Part shown: positions 13,667-24,411 of the stretch, one piece after another
Position numbering within the stretch: the stretch's first letter is position 1
Layout: every line of letters begins with the position of its first letter
Assembly (NCBI RefSeq): GCF_000006565.2
Contig: NC_031470.1
Coordinates: 2,110,954 to 2,174,953, forward strand
Source: Toxoplasma gondii ME49
Taxonomy: Eukaryota > Apicomplexa > Conoidasida > Eucoccidiorida > Sarcocystidae
Direction of reading: 5' to 3'
DNA: 64,000 nt
Translations under genes and position numbers: made by a program
Notes under the pieces: model-generated
Seen by the model: the letters and a program-made list of their open reading frames with translations, nothing else
Database searches by the model: none
What the model was told of the DNA's origin: nothing

Positions 13667-15392
13667 TCTGGGCAGAGCTATGGAAAGAAGAGCGTGAGGA
13701 GACGAGAATGGAAGAAGAGAATGCGAGCTCAGACAGGTAGCTCGAGAGGAAGCAGAGGACCGAATTGCGAACTCGCGAGGAGAGGACGAGGGAACGCGCA
13801 GATGCGGCTCAGAGAAAACGAAGGCAACCAGAGAGACGGGAAGCGAGTTTTGAAAAGGAGCTTTCGCGAGAAGAAACGACCTGTCTGGGGTGGTGTGTAC
13901 AGACACTTGAGGCGACACAGCAGAGACAAGAGCATGGGCAACGGCATTGGAAACAAGCAAAGAGAGCCAGAGACACACTCTCTTTTTTGCGGGGTTCAAG
14001 AAAAGCGTGGTTTGGCTGGTGCATGCGCGAACAAAGAAAAGTTCGAGGACCGCCACACTGGAAGCGTTGGGAAGGCTTGTGCGACAGACACGAGCAAGAG
14101 AGAGAGAGAGCGTTCTTTTTCAGAAAACGAAGACCTTCCGGGGGATAGCCTTCAGCCGTCGTTCTCGGCGTCTCCAGCTGTCTCCTCTCGCGGAAAAAGA
14201 GAACCGAGGAAAGCTGCAATCAAGCGTTTGAGGAAGGCGCAAGAAGCAGCAAAGAAACCTCCTGGGAGAGACACGCGCTGCGGTGTATATACACCTCACG
14301 GTGTGGTGTCGGCGCCACACTCCCTCGCGCCGCCGCGCCGTGTGTGGTCTGCGAGTTTCTTTGTCTGTGTTTTTCGTCTGTTGTAGACTTAATGCCCCTC
14401 TTTTCTTCGCGTGACTGACTCCCTCTGCGTCTCCTCTTTCTTCGACGCCGCGCCCGCCTCGCACAGACGCGGCGCAAACGCGTTTCCACGCCGGCCGCGC
14501 GGCTCGGCTCCCTGCCCGCTGGCGCGAGTTCTCCAGAATGACCGCTTGTCTGCCGCGTTTTTCTCTCTCTGTTGCTGCCTGCCGTCGCAAGTTCTCATCT
14601 GCTCTTTCTCTGTTTCCTGCGCGAATCTGGAAGGGCGGCGTCCCGCCGGATTTTTCCCCCGATTCCTCCCCAAAAAGCAGCGTCTGCGTACACCCGCCTC
14701 CGCATGTGTATGTACACAGCTCCCGCGCTTGGCTGTCTAGCTCTGCGGCCCTCTTCGTTTTCCGTGTCTTGCTTTGCCCCCCGCTTTTCTCTCGGAGAAA
14801 TCTCGCGTCGTTCTCCCGCTTCTGTTTCTCTTTGGCGCTCTGCACTGAAGCGAATTCATCAGCGGAAACAGACTTTCTCGGAGTTCGCTGGGCGGCAGCG
14901 TGCACCCGCCTGTCGCTGCAGGCGGGTGCGAGTCTCCCCCCTGGCCGCGCGAGAGAAAAAAGCTGGCCTGCGGAAAGGACTGCGCAGACGAACTTTGTCG
15001 GCGAAAAAAGTCGGAAACACCGAAATGGAGTCGTGGAAACTGGGAACATTCGGAAGATCCCTGCAGAAGATGCAACCACGACCCGTCGGTTCGAAAGAGT
15101 CTTCGCCGGTTCGCGTCAGCCGCGACTCTTCTTTTCAGTGAAAAGACAGCGACAGCCACTCACTCGCCAGCGAAGGCGGCTTTCTTTGTGAACAGATCTC
15201 TCTGCTTTCCTCAACGTTTCCCCACTGAACGAGACTTGTCCAGCTGTCTCTGGTCTCTCTCCTAGCCGTCTTCTTTTCCTTTCCTTCTTTCTCTGCTATC
15301 TGTCGCTTTCCTTTGCAGGAAGGCATTCGCCTTCCTGCGTCGCTCTCTCTTGCTCCTCGACTTCTTCTCCTCCGTTTCTTCCAGGACCCAAG
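13667..15392. promoter_or_regulatory. Divergent promoter region BET3 / TRIM-like gene
   Basis: Lies between two head-to-head starts, so it probably holds both promoters and 5' UTRs. The part next to the TRIM-like gene (14300-15390) is GC- and pyrimidine-rich and contains a strong hairpin at 14902-14929. No discrete promoter element could be proven. Confidence 0.45.
14902..14929. other. Perfect 11-bp hairpin upstream of the TRIM-like gene
   Basis: GCACCCGCCTG (14902-14912) and CAGGCGGGTGC (14919-14929) are exact inverted repeats around a 6-nt loop. The stem is GC-rich, about 460 nt before the ATG at 15393, so it would fold strongly if transcribed as leader. Confidence 0.55.
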
Positions 15393-17645
15393 ATGTCGAA
15401 GCTTCCCCCGCCTCGTCCGCGGACTTCTCTTGTGCCGCCTTCCCCTTCGTGTCGGCGCGCTTCTGCGTCCGCTGCGAAGCGCCCGCATCGGCCTGCGGAG
15501 GACTCTCCCGTTCCTGAGCAGCCTCCTGAACGCGCCGCTTCTGCCTCCCCTGCCTCGCCTGCCTCGTCCTCTTCTCCGCCTTCGTCGCCTCACTCTCCTC
15601 GTCTTCCGGTCTCTGCTGGTCAGGCGCGAGTGTCTCCTTCCTTCCCACCGCCGCCTCCCCCTGTGGAGCCTCAGGACTCTGAGTCTCCGGCCTTCGAGCC
15701 TGCGGCGCTCGCGCGGCGAACCGATACCTCGTTCGTCGCTCGTTCGGAGGCGCTTCCTTCCCTGAACTGCGCAGACTGCGGGCGCCCCGTAGACGACGTC
15801 CTGGTCCTCGCCTGTCACCACAATTTGTGTCTTCTCTGCGCCGTAGCCTGCTTCCGAGGCGTCCGAAAAGCGCGACGCGACGGCCAAGCGGACGCGCTGC
15901 AGTGTCCGACATGCGGCGTCGTCACGCATCTCGCGGCTTCGACGGTGGCGACGCTCGGGGGCCGAGAAGCGCCGCGAGTCGATCCGGACGCGAGCGCCAC
16001 CGACCGGCCGCTGTCTTCTCCCGCCTCTGCCTCGACAGCGCCTTCGCTGCCTTTCTTGTGCGCTCAGTGCGAGGCGCACGCAGCGACGGTCTTCTGTCGG
16101 GGATGCGTAGCGAATTACTGCGACGCATGTTCACTCAGCCTCCACGAGCGTCACCCGCGCCTCGCAGATCACAAGTTCCGCCTCCTGCCGCACTCGACTG
16201 CGCCCAGGGCCGAGGCTGTCGACGCTTCAGACGCCGTGCCTCTCCGCTTCCTCTTGCCCGTTGGCGGTCGAGCGGCGCAGCGCGGGAAACTCCGCGAAAC
16301 CTCCCATGTTCGCACATTCGAGGACTTCTCTCCGGAAGACGCCGGTCCGTCCGAGCGCGGCGCGCCTCCGGCGCTGCTCACTGCGAGTCCGACTCTCGGC
16401 GTGCGGTCGCGTCGCGGCGGCTGCGGCCGCCTCGCGGGGGTCTTGGGCTCGTCGAGTTCCACGGCCTGGGAGGCCGCCGGCGCAGCCGAGACCGGCAGCG
16501 AGGAGACAGGCAGCGAGGCGCGCGCGCGGCCTGGCGACCGCGAGGAGAGTGTACATAGCAGCGCGTTGGGGGAGGTGGAGGCAGATCGGACGCGCTTCCT
16601 TTCTCGCTTGCTGAAGCGCGCGGGGGAGGGAGGGAACGTCGACGAGTTCCTGCATCTCTGCTCGATTTCGAATCTGGAGTGCGACGTCCATCCTGGAGAG
16701 CCTGTTCGCTTCTTCTGCATGACCTGTCGGTCCGTTCCCTGTCTGTGTACGCAGTGCATTCTGACGCGCGATCATGCAACGCATGCGCTGCATCCGATTC
16801 GGCAGGCCTGGGATGAGATTCGCTCGCGCCATCTGGAAGACGAGTTTCGGAGCGCTGTTGGGCTCGTGAAGGCCGACGTCGACGCCGTCAAGCAAGTACT
16901 GAGAGACAAGCGGCTGGAATGGGGAAAGGCTTTGCTCGACGACCGCGCCTTGATCGCCCAGACGGGAGAGCTGCTCAAGGACCGCCTGGGGGAGAGACAG
17001 GAGAACCTCCTGACTTCGCTCGCGACGTTCACAACAAAGTTCGCCTTCGAGTGCGATGCGTTCCGGAAGATCGTCGAGGATCACGCTGCGGAGACTCAGA
17101 GAGCTATGGAGGACATCCGAGCGCACAAGAACTCGCTGGACTCGCTGCTGCTGCTCTCTTTCTGCCGCGAGAGACACGACGGCTTCGCGAAGCTGCTCGA
17201 CGAAGATCACCCGTCACAAGTTGCCCATCTGCCGGACAGCAGGCAGGCGATCCTCGACCAGGCTGCGCAAGTGACGGAGGAGATCTGCGCCCTCGTCGAA
17301 GACTTGCGCGAGGCGCTCTGGACCTGCGACGGCAGGCTCGCCAGACGCCGCGCAGAGGAGGCGCAAGCCGAAGACCGCGGCGCCTCCGCGGCGTCCTCCC
17401 GAGTCCAGCCGCCTCTCCTCAGCGCGCCGAAAGTACTCTCCACAGAGAAGTCAAACGACCGCGGCGGAGAAGAAGAGGAGGAAGAGGAGGCGGAGAACCG
17501 CCAGGGAGGAGGAGCAGAAGAAGGAGAAGAAGATGAAGACACAGAAGAAGAAGATGGTGACGAAGAGGAAGAAGAAGACGAAGAAGAAGAAGAGGAAGAA
17601 GAAGACGAAGAAGAGGAAGAAGAAGAGGAAGAAGAAGAAGAGTAG
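15393..17645 (+). CDS. TRIM-like protein: RING, two B-boxes, coiled coil, acidic tail
   Basis: Single exon, 750 aa. Residues 1-110 are a Pro/Ser-rich disordered leader. From about residue 126 there is a RING-like zinc motif: CADC, then ACHHNLCLLC, then CPTC. B-box 1 (about 222-262) is CAQC...FCRGC...CDAC...HERH. B-box 2 (about 429-470) is CDVH...FFCMTC...LCTQC...DHATH. Residues about 480-650 are helical and charged, as expected of the B-box C-terminal coiled coil. The last 60-70 residues are almost all Glu with Asp/Lys, encoded by a GAA/GAG repeat. RING-B-box-coiled-coil order is that of TRIM proteins, so ubiquitin-ligase activity is an inference. No C-terminal recognition domain (SPRY, NHL) is seen. 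The start is the first ATG of the open frame, preceded by a pyrimidine-rich tract. Confidence 0.85.
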   Translation: MSKLPPPRPRTSLVPPSPSCRRASASAAKRPHRPAEDSPVPEQPPERAASASPASPASSSSPPSSPHSPRLPVSAGQARVSPSFPPPPPPVEPQDSESPAFEPAALARRTDTSFVARSEALPSLNCADCGRPVDDVLVLACHHNLCLLCAVACFRGVRKARRDGQADALQCPTCGVVTHLAASTVATLGGREAPRVDPDASATDRPLSSPASASTAPSLPFLCAQCEAHAATVFCRGCVANYCDACSLSLHERHPRLADHKFRLLPHSTAPRAEAVDASDAVPLRFLLPVGGRAAQRGKLRETSHVRTFEDFSPEDAGPSERGAPPALLTASPTLGVRSRRGGCGRLAGVLGSSSSTAWEAAGAAETGSEETGSEARARPGDREESVHSSALGEVEADRTRFLSRLLKRAGEGGNVDEFLHLCSISNLECDVHPGEPVRFFCMTCRSVPCLCTQCILTRDHATHALHPIRQAWDEIRSRHLEDEFRSAVGLVKADVDAVKQVLRDKRLEWGKALLDDRALIAQTGELLKDRLGERQENLLTSLATFTTKFAFECDAFRKIVEDHAAETQRAMEDIRAHKNSLDSLLLLSFCRERHDGFAKLLDEDHPSQVAHLPDSRQAILDQAAQVTEEICALVEDLREALWTCDGRLARRRAEEAQAEDRGASAASSRVQPPLLSAPKVLSTEKSNDRGGEEEEEEEAENRQGGGAEEGEEDEDTEEEDGDEEEEEDEEEEEEEEDEEEEEEEEEEEE

Positions 17646-17700
17646 GAAGAAGAAGAGGAGGAAGAGGGCTCGAGGCGGCCAAGAAGAGGAAGTGGAAGAA
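17460..17700 (+). repeat. GAA/GAG triplet repeat (poly-Glu coding)
   Basis: Imperfect GAA/GAG/GAC triplets encode the acidic tail of the TRIM-like protein and run past its stop at 17643-17645, so tail length is likely to vary between strains. Confidence 0.85.
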
Positions 17701-18440
17701 GGGAGGCAAAGAAGATCAGGCGAGAGGAGAAGAGAACAAGAAACAGGAATGCAGTCGGCCGCAGAACCTCTGTTTCAGACAGAGCTGTTCCATGGCTGCT
17801 CCTTTGGCCTCTCTGCGTAGAGAGAAGTCGGTGTTCCCTACATGTGAAAGGCACCGGGCAGAGAAATGTTTTTCCTTTCTGATGCGTTTTTTTTCTCTTT
17901 TCTCGCAATTTTAAAATATCATTTTCTTTCCGGAAAACTCCTTTCTGTTCAACCTTTTTGCGTCGTGTCAGGAGAAACGGAACTTCACAGAATTCTGGTT
18001 TTCTCCGTTTTCCGCTGCATCTCTCGTGGCGGTCGTTCTTTGTCAAACGAGGACGCGCTGTCGAAAAAGGCCTTGCCTGGTGTGTTGACCCCGTTGCTTT
18101 TCCGCGTCGGCTTTTTTCCTGGCCTTCCAGTTTCTCTTGCGCCGCCATCCGTAATTCGTCTCGTTTCTCCGGAGTCTCCTTCCTCTCTGCAAAAAAATTC
18201 CTCTGTCATGCAAGCGGCGCGCCTTCTGTAAGACCTGCGTTCTCGCCACGACCGAGCTGTTTCCGACAAGCAGCGCTTGTTCGTCTCGAACTTCGCTTCC
18301 TCCGCTTCGACTCCGAGGCGCCGTACGCGCCATGTCTCGGCGTCTTCCAGTCCCGCAGCAGAGCGAGAAGGACCGAATGCTTTCGCACGCAGCGAGACAG
18401 AAAGTTCAGATAAATATAAATATGTATTTACATACATACG

Positions 18441-18474
<34 letters not shown>

Positions 18475-19396
18475 GATTATATATGTATATATGTATACAC
18501 CCACACAAATAGTGGTATATTCTTCCCTGGAGAAAATATGAAATAATATAAAAACCATATATGTATACATATGCCTCGTCGAAGGGTGGGTCTCTGTGGA
18601 GATGTACATTTACATATATATATATATATATATATGTTTATATATACATATAAATATATATGTTTCTATATATATATATATATATATGTATATAAGGTTA
18701 TATATATATTTGAATATATATGTAGGCGTGATCCGCGTTTGCAGGTGAAGCGTGCGATGACAGGGGCCGAGGGCGGTTAAGAAGGGAGAAGTTTTTCTAG
18801 GAGCTTGGGTTTCGCACCCTGTTTGAGTTCGCGCAGCCGTCATGGCTTTTTTCAAACTGTCTCAAGCATAGCATGCGTTTTTGAGAATCTCGCGAAGCGA
18901 CAGGAGCGAAAACTTTGGTGTTTGGCTCAGCTCCCTCGCGCATGCAAACGGCGACTCGAAAGCTCTACGCGATTCTCACGGTCGGAGCAGTCATGACTCT
19001 GCAGAGATGGGGAAAGCCATCTTGCAGCCACAGTGAAATGGCACATTCTGGACGGTCTCTGTCAGTGAAAAGGAAATCCTGAGTTCCGCGGTGTTTGTGT
19101 CGAATGCACTTTTGCGAAACGTTTTGTTTCCTTTTTTCATCCCATGCGAAGTCCTTCGCCGATCAACTCCGCCTTTTTCCATGTGCGGCCATTCTCTTGC
19201 TCTTGTTCTCCGGCGTTCTCCGTTGCGCCTTCGTCGTGCTTTGCTCCGGTCAAAGTTCTCCGTTCTCTGGCTCCTCTCCGTTTTTCCTCTTGTCGACAGA
19301 GCCTTGCTGCGGCGCTGAGGCTTTCTGCGAGCCTCGAAAACAGACATGCGCTCTCTCAACGACTTGGACGAGTATCCAGAGTCCAGCAGGCCGCTT
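17646..19396. other. Convergent intergenic region TRIM-like / YKT6
   Basis: 3' flanks of two convergent genes with a large TA-repeat cluster. No frame with coding character was found outside the repeats. Confidence 0.55.
18411..18723. repeat. TA/TATG/TACA microsatellite cluster
   Basis: Two main TA blocks (about 18411-18500 and 18613-18723) with interspersed TATG and TACATA units, separated by about 110 nt. Confidence 0.85.
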
Positions 19397-21328
19397 CTAC
19401 TGGACTTTACAGCATGCATAGTGCTTCTTCGCCTTCGTCGCAGTCTTGAATAATTGCTTCGAGGTAACTGCACCAAACGCAAAAATCGAGGAAACGCGGA
19501 TTTCTCTCTGCAGAACCTCCGCTGACACCGCAAAGTTGCCCGCCAGAACGTTCCTCTGGGGAGGCTTTTCTCTGCTTTCTTGACCTCCACCAGACTCCCT
19601 GCCATGGAGAGCTGCAGCAGAGGAGGAGTGCCAGGAAGGAAATAAAAGAGCTACGCAGCGAACGAACGTTTAGACATGCGGCGAGGCTGCTCACTCGACC
19701 TGAGGGAGCGTGGAGAGAGGAGCAACAACGAAGACGAGCTGTTCAAAGCAACGCACAGTGACCCCCTGTCGATCTAGAGAAAGAGATTCGACATCTGCAT
19801 GCAGAGAAGTGAAGTTCGAAGTCCCCCACGAGGAGAAGAGTTCGATAAACTTGTCGCATTCTCTGGAAGCGACGCAAGACGACGCGACCGCTTTCTGCGA
19901 CTTGGAAGTAGCAAAGTGCGTCTTACGCGATAAATCCTGAGACTTCTGGACGAGTTCGTCCAGACTCTCCCCGTTCTGGAGGACTGCGTCAATTGTTCTC
20001 TTCACTTCCTTCTGAGGGAGACATGGGGACAAGAAGAAAAAGGAATCGGCGCATGCACTAATCTAAAAACGGGAAAGCCACCACAGAAGGCGGCCTGCTC
20101 AGGCACTAAACGCAGAAAAATCGGGGACGCCAGAGACCAAGAAGGAATGAAACGTTTTTCCTTGTCCTTTGCTCACTCCGGGACTCTCTCTTTTCGGCCG
20201 AGGAGACGTACGCAACTCGAAAAAAACGAAGTCGCCTCACCTGCGTCTGTTCCGACTTCTCCATCACAGCTGTGAGTGTGTCAGCTTTCCGGGCATCCTG
20301 CAAAGAGCGGAGGAGACAGCATTCACTCATTCGAGAGGTTTTTGAACTAATCAGAAAAATAAGGCAATTGCAAACAATCCAGTTAAAATCACATTTGCAC
20401 CCAGAGATAAAAGGCGTACAACCGTGAGGTTCGTACAAAAAGACATGGTTCTTGCCTGCCGAACTTCTGCTGAACCGTTACGCAACTCTTAAAACTCCTC
20501 TCGCGGAAAAGAGAAACGATGAAAAATCTGAAACAATCAGACTGACGGATCCAGCACAACTTGCAACCACCGTCGTTTACACGACACAGAGGCAAATTTC
20601 GCTTTCTTCTCCAAAGAGGACTTCCTTGTTTCTGTCCAGAACGCAAAAGAAGACAGACGCACACACAGAGATGGACTTCCTTTGTCTTTGAACGGTTTCG
20701 CGCATGCAGAGACAGCATGTTTGGCATCCAGGATAACTCTCCAACATGCGCAGGCTAAAACCGCTGTCTCTCTGTGCTGGTCTCCTTGTTTTTCGTCTCC
20801 GCCCCCCGCTCTCTTTCTCCTTTTCATTTCCTCTCCTTCCTCGTCTCCCGTCTCCTCTACCTCTGTCTCTTTCGCTGCGTCTTTCTCTCCTTCTCACGCC
20901 TGTCTGTCTCTTCCACATTTCATCCCCTGTTCTTCGCGCTGTTTTCTTCTCTGTCCATTTCTCTCACTTGACATCTCCGGAGGAGAAGAGCGAGGTCGTC
21001 CTTGAAATGGATTTGCGCCGCACAGCTGCTGTTGCCGACGGGCGCGACGCTCGACCAGAGAGCGACAGGAACCGCACGAGTGAATTTTTCGTGGATTTCA
21101 TGGAGAAGGCGAAACGCCACTCTGAACAAACAAGAAAAGTCGTACGCGCAGCGTCTCGGAACCAACCAGTCGAAGAGCCTCTCGAAATCGAAATACCAAG
21201 CAGCTCTCAGAGATCCTCGTTCCCTTCTCTCTCCGAGCCTCGCCACCCTCGATCTGCTACTGATTAAATCACGGTCGTACCTATGCATGCAGTCACCCAC
21301 TTACAGACCTCTTTGTTTCTCTGGCAAC

Positions 21329-21363
<35 letters not shown>

Positions 21364-21429
21364 AATATAAATACATATTATACAGAGGAATATGACATGA
21401 CAGGCACCCACACGGTGCACTGCAGATGC

Positions 21430-21462
<33 letters not shown>

Positions 21463-22488
21463 GTAGGCTGTAGCTCTACAGACGTACATATATATATATA
21501 TATATACAAAGATATATATCTATAAATACAGTGCATACAGTTGAGGGGCTCGGTGTGGTGAACGAGTCTTCGAGGAAGAGACTGCTGAAATCAGCGCAGT
21601 CTTCGTGTCATTCTGGGTGCGTTTTTCGGATTTTTCAATCTCATGAAGTGGGGAGACTCGAAGCAAGGTTACCTTGACGGATAGTTCGCATCTCCGATGG
21701 CGACGACGGCGAGAGAGTCGAAGAACCGGTAAAGGAACGCGACGCTGCCGTCATGTTCGATCACCTCTCTAGTCTCCACGCCCACCTGAGAGACGCAGAA
21801 AGATCGAACCTTTCCATGGGGGAAAGAATCCGCGCGGCTGGCATGGAGAAGCCGCGAAGTCAGAGGAGCGTTGTCTCTCCCTCTCTCTCCTTCCCCCTCT
21901 CTCTCTCTCTGCTTCGCGTCTTGCGACTGCTTTGGATGAAGAGGAGGCGACAGCGCAGACGCAAAGAGGCAACTCACAGATGCCGGAGCAGTGAAAAAGA
22001 TGATTTGGCCGACCGCGTTCGATTGAATGATGTGGACAAGCTGCCAACTGGAAGAAAGCAGACTCAGGTGCAGAAGCCAGGGAGAAGCGGAGACAGACGC
22101 GAGAAAGAATCCGATGGACAGGGAGGAGACGCGAGGCAGGCAGGCTGGGGAAGCTTACGCGAGGAATCGCAGTCCTGGCGAGAAACTTGCACGCTTCCTT
22201 CATCGAATGGCGCTGATAGAAGGCGTACCTGGAGAGAGAGCGAAGAGAGAGAAAGTGCAGAGCGAAAATGCGAGACGCAAGCGGATGGGAGGCGCAGATG
22301 AAGCGCGGCGACATGGACGCGGCAGAGCAAGGAAGCTGGAAACGAACGAAGGCGAAAACGAGAGCAGAGACGAACGAGGGATACACGACGGCTTCTGCTC
22401 ACCCTCCAAGCTCGAAGGCAGAGCAGAGAAAGACAGGTGCGTCTGCGTCGGACGCGCAGCGCGCAACCAGCAAGGCAATGAGTTTCAT
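19397..22488 (-). CDS. YKT6: Ykt6-type longin R-SNARE with C-terminal CaaX
   Basis: Prenylated/palmitoylated SNARE for ER-Golgi, vacuolar and autophagic fusion. Eight exons join in phase: 22488-22403, 22228-22159, 22040-21978, 21785-21673, 21121-20968, 20297-20241, 20011-19927 and 19467-19397 (232 aa; family about 200). The longin domain starts MKLIALLVAR and includes YAFYQRHSMKEACKF and GDANYPSRVAFRLLHE. The SNARE motif spans exons 6-8, and the protein ends KKHYACCKVQ, with Cys228 as palmitoylation candidate and Cys229-Lys-Val-Gln as CaaX. The exon 2 to 3 acceptor uses the second of two nearby AGs. Oddity: the residue aligned with the zero-layer Arg is Asn194 (LQNGESL; codon AAC read directly). 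A mispredicted model could read exon 7 through to a stop at 19691 and lose the CaaX box. Confidence 0.88.
21341..21520. repeat. CT/TA microsatellites, YKT6 intron 4
   Basis: A (CT)n tract passes into TA at 21341-21362; two further TA blocks lie near 21430-21456 and 21490-21508. Confidence 0.85.
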
Positions 22489-23328
22489 CTCCCGGGCAGG
22501 CAGCCTCGAACTTTGGGAAGGAGACGAAGCGGCGCCGGAACGCTTTCAACATCCAGGTGGACGCGACGCGCGAGAGCGCCTGCTCTTTTCAAAGAACGAC
22601 TGAGGAGCGAGAAGGAAAAACAGGCGACAGAGAAACGCCCAGGAGAAAACACCGTGGAAGGCGAGGTAGAAACAAAGCAAGGGAAGAAGACCGAAAACCA
22701 GGAGAGGTAGAAAAGAGGAGAAGAGAAAATAGAGAAGAACAGAGAAGAAAGTATAAGAACAGAGAAGAGAGGATAAGAAGAGAGAAGAAGAGAGAAGAGA
22801 GGACAAGAAGAAGAGAGAAAAAGGAAAGGAGGAGACAAATAAGACACGAGAGCGGAGAGACGAAAGACGAGTTGGATGGGTCGAGGATGGTCGTTCCTCT
22901 TTTTCCCGTGAGAGACGAGGATCTCTTCTCGACTTATGCGAGAGGATTTCGCGACGTCGGCGGCAACCGCCGACACCGTCGAACGCCTACTCCACGCCTT
23001 CCAAGGCTTCACCGCCGATTTCACTCTCCTTCTCGGCCTCTTTCTTCTCTTTCTTTTCTTTTTCTGTCTCTCCTCTTTCTTCTTCTTTTCTCAGTCTCTC
23101 CGACTTCCTCTTGTTGATCCTCTGTGCGTCTTTCTCTTCTCTTTTTCCTGCTCTCTTCTCCTTGGATCTTGCGTCGAAGGGGGCAGAGACAAAAGTCGGA
23201 ACACCCGAGAGAGAAAGACGGAGAAAAGGAGAAAGAAAAAAGAGGAGAGAAAAGAGAGGCCGGACGCGCGTTCCTTCACATGCCTCCTTCGAGAGAACAA
23301 GGAAGGTGAACAAGAAAGAGCGGAGAGA

Positions 23329-23452
23329 TAGCGCGCGACAGAGCGAGAGATAGCGCGAGAGACAGCGAGAGGTAGCGCGAGAGACAGCGAGAGATAGCGC
23401 GAGAGACAGCGAGAGATAGCGCGAGAGACAGCGAGAGAGAGCGCGAGAGAGA
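23329..23452. repeat. 22-bp tandem minisatellite
   Basis: Four nearly perfect copies of TAGCGCGAGAGACAGCGAGA plus GA or GG, starting at 23351, with degenerate half-units on both sides. Confidence 0.9.
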
Positions 23453-24411
23453 GGCTCTTAGAAACGAAGGGAAGCTGAAAGGAGCTTTTGCAGAAGAACG
23501 GAAGGAGATCCAAGGGAGAGAGTGAAGGACTTTGAGCGTTCGAAGAGAAAAAGTCGCGCGCGGACGAGACAGGAGATGTCTTTACATGCGGGAACGAGAG
23601 ATGTTTCCGTGAGAAAATGCACAGTTCCTTGAATTTCTTGGATGGACAGAGAAAGACAAAAGCGAACAGGGGCCTCGCTGGCGATGCGTCTTCCAAGAAG
23701 AGGCGTCTATGCAGCATGTCTGGACAAGCTGGGGAAAAATCGAGGAGAAACTGGGGGAAAAGGAAGTCTGAAGCCTTTATGGACAAGAGCAGCGGTGAAT
23801 GTCGATCCGCATCCACCGCAAGAAGCAACCAGGAGAATGTTTACCACAGAGAGCAAGAGAGAGAAAGAAGAACTTGCGGACGGTGTCCTGCAAATCGTGT
23901 GTGAGGCGCATGTCTTCTCCTCTGGGCAGACACAGGGCAGACGCGAAGAGACAACAGACGCGCTTGCCAATGTATGAGCGAGGGAACTGAGAAAAAAGCA
24001 GAGAACAAAGGCCAGAGCTGGTAAGATGTTCCAGAGAAAACTGAAGAAGCCTCCGTTCTCGAAAGAAAAGGAGACGCATGCACGCGGTCTTCGCGCAACT
24101 CGGTCGAGCGACAGACGCAACTCAAAACACTCGCGAAAAAAGCCACCGCGAAAGAAAATGTTTCTTTCTCTGCCTGCCCATTCTTTTCTCTTTTCTCTTG
24201 CTTCTTCTCCCTTTCCCCCGCCCCCATTCTTGTCTGTCTTCTTTTTCGTCTCCTCTTTCTTCTGGCCTTGTTCCGGATTCGTCTTCCTTCTCAAGACGCT
24301 GTTTCCTCTTCTTCCTTCTTGTTGTCTCTTCCTCTTCCTTCGCCATCCTGCTTAGTCCTCTCTGTGCCGCTCTTCTCTCTCTGCTGCGTCTCCTCTTCTC
24401 GACGGTCCTTC

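Noticed and set aside
19691..20032. Unspliced tail of YKT6 ending at 19691
   Set aside because: Lacks the SNARE C-terminal half and CaaX box, which the spliced exon 8 supplies in phase.
22936..23331. Plus-strand 131-codon frame beginning MREDFATSAATADTVERL
   Set aside because: After 30 codons it becomes low-complexity Phe/Leu from pyrimidine-rich DNA, then translated repeat; the coding-like start is equally open on the other strand.
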